Assembly: GCA_964347975.1 (NCBI GenBank)
Contig: CAYGAY010000005.1
Location: forward strand, 62,001-126,000
Direction: 5' to 3'
Length of the DNA: 64,000 bases
Source of the DNA: Bin87 sp964347975
GTDB lineage: Bacteria > Chloroflexota > Dehalococcoidia > Lucifugimonadales > UBA3495
Part shown: one piece after another, positions 56,327-64,000 of the stretch
Position numbering within the stretch: position 1 is the stretch's first letter
Layout: each line of letters begins with the position of its first letter
Notes under the pieces: model-generated
Databases searched by the model: none
What the model saw: the letters and a program-made list of their open reading frames with translations, nothing else
Told to the model about the DNA's origin: nothing
Position numbers and translations under genes: made by a program

Positions 56327-58207
56327 ATGGCGCGTCTCCCTGGTCTCTCTTCCATCATAACCCTTCTCGCACTGCTGTTGCTGCCAGCCTTGGCTGTGGC
56401 CTGTGGTGGGGCTTCCCCCACGGAGGCCCCGGCGGCGCCGGCCAGCGGGCAAACGCCAAGTCAGCAGAGCGCCGCGCCGGCCGCCCCCGCCGCAACCGAA
56501 GCTCCGGCCGCGCCCGCGGCCCCAGCCGCCACCGAAGTCCCGGTGGCCGCCGCCGTGGTGGCTCCTACTGCCACCCCGCAAACGGCGGCGCCGGCAATGG
56601 AGGGAGAAAAACCCTCCGGCCGGATGATCGTAGGCCAGAAAGAATTAGGGCCCTTCATGGGCCATCCCGCCCTGACCGGCAACCCGCAGATTTTCGTCCT
56701 GCAAACGGCTCCCATCGGCGAATCGCTGCTGACGGTTTCCAGTGAGCTACGCCCCGTAGCGATGCTGGCGAAGAGCTGGGAAGTATCCGAGGACGGGTCA
56801 ACGTGGACCTTCAATCTCCAGGAAGGCGTCCAGTTCCATAAAGGGTTCGGCGAGATGACCGCCGAGGACGTGATCTGGAGCATGCGCCAGTTCGGAGCGG
56901 ATGGCTCCAAACACCCCCGCGCCTCCAATATGCGCGGCATCTGGGAGAACCCGGAAGGCCATGCCATTGCCATTGACGACTACACGGTGGAAGTTAACAC
57001 CGGCGCGCCGTGGTCCGAAGTTCCGGTCAATGAAATATTGACCAGCCCGGGCGGCGGCGGAACCTGGGTCGTCAGTAAAGCGCAGTCTGAAGAACTGGGC
57101 GTCGAAGAAGCCAACGGTCAGATCGCCGCCACCGGTTCCTGGGACTTGGTGGACTTCCGAACCAGTGAATTCTGGCGGATGGAGGCCGTGGAAAACCACT
57201 GGCGGAAGACTCCCCACTTCGCCGAGCTGATCTTCCAGGAGATTCCCGAAGAGTCCTCCCGCGTGGCTGGATTCCAGACCGGCAACCTGGACACTACGCT
57301 CATCGCTTTCGACTCGCTGGCATTGATTGAGGAAGTGCCGGGCGCCGAGATAATGCGCGTCCCCGGCGGCGGTGAAGCGGCCCTCACTTTCTACGGCCAG
57401 TATTACGTTGGTATCGGTACCGAAGACGAGCAGCCGGGTTACGACCCCGATTTGCCTTGGGTGTCGTCCAACCCCGACATTGACTCCGAAGAATGGAAGA
57501 ACGCTGCCAAGATACGTACAGCGCTGTCCATTGCCATCGACCGCCAGGGTATCGTTGACACACTCCTCCACGGTTACGGGTCACCGGCAGTGCTGTGGGA
57601 CTTCGGCCAGTATGAGGATAGTTGGCTGCCGCCGGAATTGCGCTGGGAGTACAACCCGGAGCGGGCCAAGCAACTCATCGAGGAAGCCGGTTACCCCGAC
57701 GGGTTCAGCATCACGCTGACCCCCTCGCTGCGCGGCGCGCCGGTGGAAGTGGAGGCATGCGAGGCCATCGCCAGCATGTGGGGCGAAATCGGAGTGGACG
57801 TCAAGTTCCAGAGCCTCCCCTACACCACGCTGCGGCCCAGCCTGATCGCCCGCAACTACCAGGGTTCCACCTGCCACGCTGGCGGCATCCGGTTGGAGCC
57901 GGGGCAGGGCTTCTCCGGAATGCTGTCCAAACTCCATCACCAAGCCGTGTGGAATCGTGGTGTGGAACATCCCTGGATGGACGAGAAAGTTTCCCAGCAC
58001 ATGGCAGAGGTGGATTCTGAGGCCCGGCGGGAACTGGCAATTGAGATTGCCACGTTCATGTTCGATAACGCCCTCACCGGCGTCGGCTTGTACAACTTCG
58101 ACTCACTATGGCCGGTGGGGCCCAGCATCCAACCCTGGATCGAGGGAGTGCGCTATCGTGACCTCAGAAACATCAACGGCTATGAATACATCAAACCCCG
58201 TGGCTAA
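56327..58207 (+). CDS. ABC transporter substrate-binding lipoprotein, family 5 (third of three)
   Basis: A 626-residue lipoprotein with lipobox LLPALAVACGGAS, ATG at 56327 after GAGGTGAAC. The linker repeats Ala/Pro/Thr/Glu words, and the binding domain shows GFGEMTAEDVIWSM, AATGSWDLVDFRTSEFWRM and LIEEAGYPDGFSITLTPSLR. It differs from the second protein mostly in surface residues. Three binding proteins feeding one permease set would widen ligand range. Confidence 0.92.
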   Translation: MARLPGLSSIITLLALLLLPALAVACGGASPTEAPAAPASGQTPSQQSAAPAAPAATEAPAAPAAPAATEVPVAAAVVAPTATPQTAAPAMEGEKPSGRMIVGQKELGPFMGHPALTGNPQIFVLQTAPIGESLLTVSSELRPVAMLAKSWEVSEDGSTWTFNLQEGVQFHKGFGEMTAEDVIWSMRQFGADGSKHPRASNMRGIWENPEGHAIAIDDYTVEVNTGAPWSEVPVNEILTSPGGGGTWVVSKAQSEELGVEEANGQIAATGSWDLVDFRTSEFWRMEAVENHWRKTPHFAELIFQEIPEESSRVAGFQTGNLDTTLIAFDSLALIEEVPGAEIMRVPGGGEAALTFYGQYYVGIGTEDEQPGYDPDLPWVSSNPDIDSEEWKNAAKIRTALSIAIDRQGIVDTLLHGYGSPAVLWDFGQYEDSWLPPELRWEYNPERAKQLIEEAGYPDGFSITLTPSLRGAPVEVEACEAIASMWGEIGVDVKFQSLPYTTLRPSLIARNYQGSTCHAGGIRLEPGQGFSGMLSKLHHQAVWNRGVEHPWMDEKVSQHMAEVDSEARRELAIEIATFMFDNALTGVGLYNFDSLWPVGPSIQPWIEGVRYRDLRNINGYEYIKPRG

Positions 58208-58241
58208 TCCGCAGAGCTTACCGTAGGCAGGCAGGACAACC

Positions 58242-58751
58242 ATGGTGTGGCGCAAGCCTGGAATATCGGTTGTGTTGCGGACGCTGTTCGGGTTGCCGCT
58301 GGCGGGAGTGCTGGGGGTTATCGGGATGGCAGTTGCATCGGCTATGGCGGTATTTTTCGGAGTATCGGGCCTGAACACACTGCTCACCCTGCTGATGATT
58401 GGCGCCGGGACCGGCGCCGGGATCGGGGCGGGAGCGATGATGCTGAGGATCGACGCCATCCCCCATTGGACGATTTTGGTGGCCGTGGGACTGCTCCTGG
58501 CGGTGTTGAGCGCCGGAGGCGGCTGGGCAGGTTTCCAGGTCGGAGACTGGATCTCCGCCATCGAAGACGACAACTGCGTGGGGGTCTGCGGATACTTTCT
58601 CAAGCCAAGAACGTACATCGTCTTGGGCGCGGCGCTCATAGCAAACGGTATCGCGCTGTTGTTCAATATCGGTTACGAGGGAGGGTTCGGACGGTGGGCT
58701 TTGTCCAAACCCCGGGTCACCAGCCCCGCGGGGGAGGCCCAGCGGCGCTGA
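58242..58751 (+). CDS. Small membrane protein of the ABC operon, unknown
   Basis: A 169-residue protein with about four hydrophobic segments (LPLAGVLGVIGMAVASAMAV, LLTLLMIGAGTGAGIGAGAM, ILVAVGLLLAVLSAGGGWAG, YIVLGAALIANGIALLFNI). It lies between the third binding protein and the permease gene, 34 and 47 bases from them, on the same strand. It is not part of classic peptide transporters and no family is recognised. Confidence 0.65.
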   Translation: MVWRKPGISVVLRTLFGLPLAGVLGVIGMAVASAMAVFFGVSGLNTLLTLLMIGAGTGAGIGAGAMMLRIDAIPHWTILVAVGLLLAVLSAGGGWAGFQVGDWISAIEDDNCVGVCGYFLKPRTYIVLGAALIANGIALLFNIGYEGGFGRWALSKPRVTSPAGEAQRR

Positions 58752-58798
58752 GCGCCGCCACCATGGGATGGGAAAACGCCTTCGGGAGGGAGTGAAAT

Positions 58799-59716
58799 AT
58801 GCAGCGGTATCTGTTGCGGCGCATCGTGCTCGCGCTGCTGACGTTGCTCGCCGTTTCGCTCATCATCTTCGTGATGAGCCGGGCGGCGGGTGATCCCAGG
58901 CATATCTACCTGGACGACTATTCCACCCAGGAAGACTGGGACCGGCTCACCGAGACCCTGGGGTTGGACAAGCCCTATTACCAACAGTACGGGATATTCC
59001 TGGGCAGCGCGCTCAAGGGCGATTTTGGCGAGTCCATTAAAGAGGGCCGGCCCTCAATGGAAGTGATAATCGAGAGGATCCCGGCCACACTGCAATTGGG
59101 TCTGGCAGCCTTCATCTTCTCCGTCGTGGTGGGCGTGCCTTTGGGCATCCTCTCCGCGGTGAAACGGGGCAGTGTTCTCGACATGATGGGGAAGATTGTC
59201 GCGCTGGTGGGGCAGTCGGCGCCCGTGTTCTGGTTGGGGTTGATGCTGGTGTTCCTGTTTGCGGTGCGCCTGGAGTGGCTGCCGCCTTATGGTCGTCAGG
59301 AGGTTGCCAGCATCGTCCTGCCCGCCGTGGCCCTGGGCTGGTTTTACGCGGCGGCCAACCTGCGACTGTTGCGGTCCGCCATGTTGAACGTGATGGACTC
59401 CGAGTACGTCAAACTGGCTCGGGCCAAGGGTGTATCCAACAACGTCGTGATCTGGAAACACTCCTTGCGTAACGCCTTGATCCCGGTGTTGACCTTCGCG
59501 GGCGTCACCTTGGGAAGCCTGGTAACTGGCTCATTGGTGGTCGAAACTGTGTTCGCCTGGCCCGGGCTGGGGCAGTTGGCCATCCAGGCGCTGGCCGGCA
59601 ACGATTATCCTCTGCTACAGGCCGTCGTGATAGTATTCACGCTGATGTACGTTGCGGCGGCCCTGTTTGTGGACATAATGTACGCATACATTGATCCCAG
59701 GATCAGGTACGCATAG
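58799..59716 (+). CDS. Peptide/nickel-type ABC transporter permease (DppB-like)
   Basis: A 305-residue permease with an N-terminal helix (LLRRIVLALLTLLAVSLIIF), then six transmembrane segments. The cytoplasmic EAA loop is EYVKLARAKGVSNNVVIWKH followed by SLRNALIPV, as in DppB/OppB. The start follows GGGAGGGAG. It pairs with the DppC-like protein encoded 14 bases later. Confidence 0.95.
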   Translation: MQRYLLRRIVLALLTLLAVSLIIFVMSRAAGDPRHIYLDDYSTQEDWDRLTETLGLDKPYYQQYGIFLGSALKGDFGESIKEGRPSMEVIIERIPATLQLGLAAFIFSVVVGVPLGILSAVKRGSVLDMMGKIVALVGQSAPVFWLGLMLVFLFAVRLEWLPPYGRQEVASIVLPAVALGWFYAAANLRLLRSAMLNVMDSEYVKLARAKGVSNNVVIWKHSLRNALIPVLTFAGVTLGSLVTGSLVVETVFAWPGLGQLAIQALAGNDYPLLQAVVIVFTLMYVAAALFVDIMYAYIDPRIRYA

Positions 59717-59730
59717 GGAAGGAGCGCATC

Positions 59731-60630
59731 GTGGCAGCAGAAGCAACTCTGGTCGTACAGCCGGCGCCGGCGCCGGTTCGCATCGCCAGGAAAGCCTGGC
59801 AGTTGCGGCGTTGGCCGCTCATTCCCATGCTCGTTCTGGCGATTTTCGTCCTCACCGGGGTATTCGCCCCGCTCATCGCGCCCCACGACCCCGAGCGGGG
59901 AGGTCTTCGCGAGCGCAACCTCCCGCCGGCGTGGGAAGAAGGCGGCAGCAACAAATTCCTCCTGGGAACCGATCACCTGGGCCGCGATATGCTGAGCCGG
60001 GTGATATTCGGCGCCCGCATCTCATTGGTCGTCGCCGCGGTAACCCTGGGCGTGGGCATGGGGATCGGGGTGGTCAGCGGTCTCGCTGCGGGCTGGTATG
60101 GCGGCTGGATCGACGAGCTGCTGATGCGAGTGGTGGACATCAAGCTGGCGATACCGACTATTTTGCTGGCTTTAGTACTGGTATTGGCCCTCGGCCAGTC
60201 CTTCATGATCATCGTGGCCGTATTGGCCATTGCCGTGTGGCCCCGTTTTGCCAGAAATGTGCGCGGCGAAGTGCTGCAACTTAAAACCATGGACTTCGTC
60301 GCCCTGGCCAAAGTTGCCGGAGCATCGACCCCGCGCATCCTGTTCATGCACATCTTTCCCGGGGTGATCAACACTCTGATCGTGCTGGCAACGCTGGAAG
60401 TGGGTATCGTGATCCTGTTGGAATCCACGCTCAGCTTCCTGGGCGCAGGAGTTCCTCCGCCTACGCCCGCCTGGGGATCGATGGTGTCGGACGGCCGGGA
60501 CCGCCTCGCCGTGGCATGGTGGATTTCGACAATGCCGGGGCTGGCCATAATGTTGACCGTGCTGTCGATGAACCTGTTCGGGGACTGGCTGAGGGATCGG
60601 CTGGATCCCAGGCTCAGGCAACTGAACTAG
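59731..60630 (+). CDS. Peptide/nickel-type ABC transporter permease (DppC-like)
   Basis: A 299-residue permease with the DppC layout: N-terminal helix (PLIPMLVLAIFVLTGVFAPL), NKFLLGTDHLGRDMLSRVIF, and the EAA loop MDFVALAKVAGASTPRILF. The C-terminus has the LRDRLDPRLRQL signature. It forms the membrane channel with the preceding permease. Confidence 0.95.
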   Translation: MAAEATLVVQPAPAPVRIARKAWQLRRWPLIPMLVLAIFVLTGVFAPLIAPHDPERGGLRERNLPPAWEEGGSNKFLLGTDHLGRDMLSRVIFGARISLVVAAVTLGVGMGIGVVSGLAAGWYGGWIDELLMRVVDIKLAIPTILLALVLVLALGQSFMIIVAVLAIAVWPRFARNVRGEVLQLKTMDFVALAKVAGASTPRILFMHIFPGVINTLIVLATLEVGIVILLESTLSFLGAGVPPPTPAWGSMVSDGRDRLAVAWWISTMPGLAIMLTVLSMNLFGDWLRDRLDPRLRQLN

Positions 60631-60691
60631 CAGCGCGGGACCCCAATCGCCGAGAACCAACGCTCTCCTGAGCAAGGAAGTGGATTGAAGC

Positions 60692-61684
60692 ATGAGTGCT
60701 AATACGGCTGTCAATGGAAATCCTGTGGTATTGCAGGTAGAAGGTCTCAAAACCTACTTTGAAACCCGCTGGGGTACGGTCAAGGCGGTTGACGGCGTGA
60801 GTTTTGACCTTAAAAAAGGTGAAACTCTGGGCATCGTCGGCGAGTCCGGGTCCGGCAAATCGGTGACCATGCTGTCATTGATGCGGTTGATCCCCAGCCC
60901 GCCCGGACAAATCGTGGACGGCAGGATACTCCTGGAAGGCCAGGATCTGGTGCAGCTGTCCGATAAGGAGATGGGCTCCGTCCGGGGAAGCCAGATCGCG
61001 CTCATCATTCAGGACCCGATGACATCCCTGAATCCGGTCTTCTCCATTGGCAACCAGGTGGGCGAGGCCATCAAGATCCACCAGGACATCCCCAAACGCA
61101 CCGTGGTGCAGCAAGTGCTGGACGTCCTGCGGAAAGTCAACATACCGGCAGCGGAAACCCGGGTGCGGGACTATCCCCACCAAATGAGCGGCGGTATGCG
61201 TCAACGCGTGGTGGGAGCCATCGGCATATCTTGCGAGCCAATGGTGCTGATCGCGGACGAACCGACCACATCGCTGGACGTGACGATCCAGGCTCAATAT
61301 CTGAAGCTCCTGAAGGAACTTCAGGAAGCGTCGGACATCGCGCTCATCTTCATCACCCATGACTTCGGTATCGTCGCCAAGATGTGCGACCGCGTGGCGG
61401 TGATGTATGCTGGACGCATCGTTGAGATGGGCGACGTTCGAGACATATTCAACCACCCGTCCCATCCCTATACGGAAGCGCTGTTGTCGTCGGTGCCGAA
61501 ACTGGAAGAGGACGTGGAGCGTCTGTACTCCATTGAGGGCCAGCCGCCTACCCTCCATGACCTGCCGCCCGGATGCCCTTTCGCTCCAAGATGTCAGTAC
61601 GCGATGGACAAGTGCTCTCAGGTCTATCCGTCCGAGTTCAACGTAACGGATAGCCACTACGCGGCTTGCTGGAGGCTTGAATGA
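60692..61684 (+). CDS. Peptide ABC transporter ATPase (DppD-like)
   Basis: A 330-residue ATPase with Walker A GESGSGKSV, Q loop LIIQDPMTSLNP, signature MSGGMRQRV, Walker B VLIADEPTTSLD and the switch His in IFITHDFG. The C-terminal oligopeptide-type extension holds CPFAPRCQYAMDKC, a Cys pattern seen in DppD/DppF. It overlaps the next ATPase by ATGA. AAGGAAG precedes the ATG. Confidence 0.96.
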   Translation: MSANTAVNGNPVVLQVEGLKTYFETRWGTVKAVDGVSFDLKKGETLGIVGESGSGKSVTMLSLMRLIPSPPGQIVDGRILLEGQDLVQLSDKEMGSVRGSQIALIIQDPMTSLNPVFSIGNQVGEAIKIHQDIPKRTVVQQVLDVLRKVNIPAAETRVRDYPHQMSGGMRQRVVGAIGISCEPMVLIADEPTTSLDVTIQAQYLKLLKELQEASDIALIFITHDFGIVAKMCDRVAVMYAGRIVEMGDVRDIFNHPSHPYTEALLSSVPKLEEDVERLYSIEGQPPTLHDLPPGCPFAPRCQYAMDKCSQVYPSEFNVTDSHYAACWRLE

Positions 61685-62691
61685 CCACCACTACCCTGGA
61701 CGCCAGGACGATGACAGATACCGGAAACGAGGTACTGCTGGAGGCGGAAGGCCTGAAAAAATACTTCCCGGTCACCAAGGGCCTGCTGGTCTCCAAAGTC
61801 ACCGGCTGGATTAAAGCGGTGGACGGCATATCCTTTCAAATCCGGGCCGGTGAAACCCTCGGTATCGTGGGCGAATCCGGATGCGGCAAGAGCACCACGG
61901 CGAAAATGCTCCTGCAACTCGAAGAACCCACCGAAGGGACCATCCGGTATCAGGGGAAGGAAATTCACAACGCCACTACGGACGAGCGCCGGTCGTACCG
62001 GAGTTCGGTTCAGGCCGTTTTCCAGGACCCCTGGAGCTCATTGAATCCCCGGATGCGCGTCCGCGACCTCATCGCCGAACCCATGGTGATCAACCTCAAT
62101 CTCAGCCGCCGGGAAATGCAGGCCCGCGTCGCAAAGTTGCTCGAGGACGTGGGGCTGAACAGCTACCACGCAAACCTGTATCCACATGAGTTCAGTGGAG
62201 GACAGCGGCAACGGCTGGCGATTGCCCGCGCCTTGTCCGTGGAGCCGCGGGTCATTGTGCTTGACGAACCCGTGTCAGCTCTGGACGTCTCGATCCGCGC
62301 CCAGATAATGAACCTGCTGAAAGACCTCCAGCAGGAATACAATGTGAGCTACCTGCTGATCGCTCACCACTTGGCGACGGTCCGGTATATGTGCGATTGG
62401 GTAGCCGTGATGTACCTGGGGCAGATCGTCGAGTTTGGACCGACCAAACAACTGTTTGACAACGCCTCGCATCCTTACACCAAAGCGCTCATGAACGCTG
62501 CCCTGCCCTCGCACCCGGACATCGAGCAGGAAGAAATGATCCTGACCGGTGAGGTTCCCTCACCCCTGAACCCGCCGGAAGGGTGCCGTTTCCATCCCCG
62601 ATGTCCTTTCGTGATCGAGCCGTGTTCGACTGTGGTTCCCGCGGTAAGAGAGATGGCGCCGGGGCACGTCGTTTCATGCCACCTGTACTGA
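61681..62691 (+). CDS. Peptide ABC transporter ATPase (DppF/OppF-like)
   Basis: A 336-residue ATPase with Walker A GESGCGKSTT, Q loop AVFQDPWSSLNP, signature FSGGQRQRL, Walker B VIVLDEPVSALD and His in LIAHHLATV. The C-terminal oligopeptide-type tail has CRFHPRCPFVIEPC. It closes the operon and converges with the Lhr gene, overlapping its stop by 18 bases. Confidence 0.96.
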   Translation: MTTTTLDARTMTDTGNEVLLEAEGLKKYFPVTKGLLVSKVTGWIKAVDGISFQIRAGETLGIVGESGCGKSTTAKMLLQLEEPTEGTIRYQGKEIHNATTDERRSYRSSVQAVFQDPWSSLNPRMRVRDLIAEPMVINLNLSRREMQARVAKLLEDVGLNSYHANLYPHEFSGGQRQRLAIARALSVEPRVIVLDEPVSALDVSIRAQIMNLLKDLQQEYNVSYLLIAHHLATVRYMCDWVAVMYLGQIVEFGPTKQLFDNASHPYTKALMNAALPSHPDIEQEEMILTGEVPSPLNPPEGCRFHPRCPFVIEPCSTVVPAVREMAPGHVVSCHLY

Positions 62692-64000
62692 ACCGCTTTC
62701 CAGATGAGTGTCGAAAGACCGACGCTGTTCCGCCGGAAAATGCCCCATGGTACCGTAGAGGAGATCTACGGCGGCGGCCATGGCGCGGGAATCGGCGTTG
62801 CAGCGGTTGACGACAACGCCTTTTTCTAAGGATGCCAGCGGGACGCCGTCACGGAACACGACCCGGTTCCCCGGCTGGGACGGAACCCGCTCGCCGGGCG
62901 TGACAATGCCGACCAAGTTCAGCGGATCGCAGGCGGAAACCACTACCAGGGCGCCGGTGGCAGGAGCGCGGTTGGCATCCCGCAGGGCTGCGACGGCGTC
63001 CGGCAACGCGAACTGCTCGCCGACGAAACCGGACACGAACCGGCCGCCCCTGATCTCTCCCCGGGCCTCGAGACGGCGGTAAATCCGCACCAAATCTCGC
63101 CAGCGGGGAACCATCCTTTCCCTGGCCATCAACTCGGGAAAAACCACGCCGTACCGGTGCAGCAGTTGCCTGGCTTTGGAGTACAGCGGGTCCTGCACCG
63201 GGTCGAGAGATTCCAGCAAGGACCACCGTCCGGCGCTGATCTGCCTCTGCGAACGAGAGCGTTGGGACGCCGGGGGTTGGCTGTCGCTGGGGCGGGCGCT
63301 CAGGGAACCGGTTTCACGGGCGCCGTTGCGGCGGGAATGGTTCCGGTCCGCCCGGCCGCGATGTTTCTTCCCCCGGAGCTGTTTCCCATTAACGCGGGCG
63401 CGGAGGGGGCTAACGCTGTCGCAGGTCACCAGCCCGTTGGCGGCCAGCATCCACAAGGCTTCCTCTACGTCTGATGGCAGACGTCGGGTGCGGGCGATCA
63501 AGTCGTTCTGGAAGCAGGCCCCCCGGGCGGACAGGAGTTCCATTATCTCCGCCGTCGCCCCCCGCAGGCTGTCAACGCTGTCGGGAGCCGTGTCCAGCAG
63601 CCAGTCCAGGGACTCGCGCAGAGCCAGCGTAATGCTGGAAGCGCGGGTCAAGGGAGCGGCTCGCGTACCGGAGGCCATGCCTGACGCCGAATTGTTCCCC
63701 CGTGACAAACGTCCCCAGACGACCTCGCCGCCGGTGCAGAGGCGATCCAGCAGCTCCGGACCGTAGTCGGAGACGCGGCCGGCCAGCAACTCCGGCTCCC
63801 ATGCGGCGGCGGCGGTCTCGAACCCCTGGAGCTTGTCAATGACGTCCAGCAGTCCGCCCTCGCCGGCGGCTTGCCAACCGGCGCTCGCGTGCTGCCATCG
63901 GAACAGGAAACGCATGAAGGACGATGGGGGAACCGGCTCGATCTCCCGTCGCAGGCGCCCCACGGTAGCGCGGTGGATGCGGGCGAGAATGCGCCGGTCG
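62674..64000 (-). CDS. lhr: Lhr-type large helicase, C-terminal part (cut by window end)
   Basis: The minus-strand frame is open beyond 64000 and holds about 440 residues of the C-terminal domain of Lhr-type DEAD/DEAH helicases (ATP-dependent 3'-5' DNA helicases linked to repair). Marker segments are ILARIHRATVGRLRREIEPV, SSFMRFLFRWQH, LDVIDKLQGFETAAAAWE, and AGRWSLLESLDPVQDPLYSK. GGRFVSGFVGEQFALPDAV follows near the end. A basic, Arg/Ser-rich insertion (RGKKHRGRADRNHSRRNGA) sits around the middle. Helicase motifs lie outside the window. Confidence 0.88.
   Translation of the reverse strand, partial: DRRILARIHRATVGRLRREIEPVPPSSFMRFLFRWQHASAGWQAAGEGGLLDVIDKLQGFETAAAAWEPELLAGRVSDYGPELLDRLCTGGEVVWGRLSRGNNSASGMASGTRAAPLTRASSITLALRESLDWLLDTAPDSVDSLRGATAEIMELLSARGACFQNDLIARTRRLPSDVEEALWMLAANGLVTCDSVSPLRARVNGKQLRGKKHRGRADRNHSRRNGARETGSLSARPSDSQPPASQRSRSQRQISAGRWSLLESLDPVQDPLYSKARQLLHRYGVVFPELMARERMVPRWRDLVRIYRRLEARGEIRGGRFVSGFVGEQFALPDAVAALRDANRAPATGALVVVSACDPLNLVGIVTPGERVPSQPGNRVVFRDGVPLASLEKGVVVNRCNADSRAMAAAVDLLYGTMGHFPAEQRRSFDTHLESGSVQVA

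Overview
The window is GC-rich, almost fully coding DNA with short intergenic gaps and short operons that often overlap by ATGA. The gene content suggests a free-living or host-associated bacterium of the Chloroflexota (Dehalococcoidia/SAR202-like): several class III (CaiB/BaiF) CoA-transferases, MaoC-type hydratase, xanthine-dehydrogenase-type molybdoenzymes, a LLM flavin oxidoreductase, a CtaG-type oxidase assembly protein, giant FtsX-type permeases and a large dipeptide-type ABC operon. The taxonomic call is inference from gene content; no rRNA or tRNA gene is visible.

Layout. 1-3.2 kb: a truncated protein of unknown role, a flavin reductase-like protein, a mycoredoxin-like glutaredoxin, a Uma2 nuclease-like protein and a VOC protein. 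3.2-6.4 kb: a Fur-family regulator diverges from trehalose synthesis genes otsA-otsB across a 404-bp region with promoters, a Fur-box-like palindrome and a small nested palindrome. 6.6-8.5 kb: a split transketolase. 8.5-11.4 kb (minus strand): proB-proA plus a small unknown protein, ended by a rho-independent terminator. 11.4-15.4 kb: a fused double CaiB CoA-transferase with transposase debris and a MITE-like element on both sides. 15.5-21.7 kb: an orphan molybdenum hydroxylase large subunit, an MNT-HEPN toxin-antitoxin pair, and a two-component system with a secreted helical protein. 21.8-24.7 kb: an MmeI-type single-chain restriction-modification enzyme. 24.7-29.4 kb (minus strand): a six-gene CoA-catabolism operon (CaiB, small membrane protein, CaiB, two small membrane proteins, MaoC). 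29.5-34.0 kb: a zinc-ribbon DNA methylase converging on an XcyI-type restriction-modification pair. 34.2-38.3 kb: dimeric alpha/beta barrel protein, a secreted copper-handling-like protein with CtaG, a DUF4258-like/DUF2283 pair and an LLM monooxygenase. 38.4-48.1 kb: two giant FtsX permeases around a DNA methylase-nuclease fusion, then a membrane-anchored sulfite-oxidase-like enzyme. 48.1-52.0 kb: a second orphan molybdenum hydroxylase subunit between two coiled-coil membrane proteins, then a carboxymuconolactone decarboxylase-like protein. 52.2-62.7 kb: a peptide-type ABC operon with three tandem substrate-binding lipoproteins, a small membrane protein, two permeases and two ATPases. 62.7-64 kb: the C-terminal end of an Lhr-type helicase on the minus strand.

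How it fits together. The metabolic theme is import and oxidation of small organic acids and peptides (ABC uptake, CoA transfer, hydration, molybdenum hydroxylases, flavin enzymes). Trehalose and proline synthesis suggest osmotic protection. Between about 18 and 44 kb this is interleaved with defence genes: one toxin-antitoxin pair, one possible second pair, and four DNA-modification loci of four different architectures. The most unusual points are the repeated pairing of an Asp-bearing CaiB with an Asp-less CaiB (once fused, once as separate genes), two divergent promoter regions with the same layout, the methylase-nuclease fusion between paralogous giant permeases, and the fused b-type membrane domain plus sulfite-oxidase domain.
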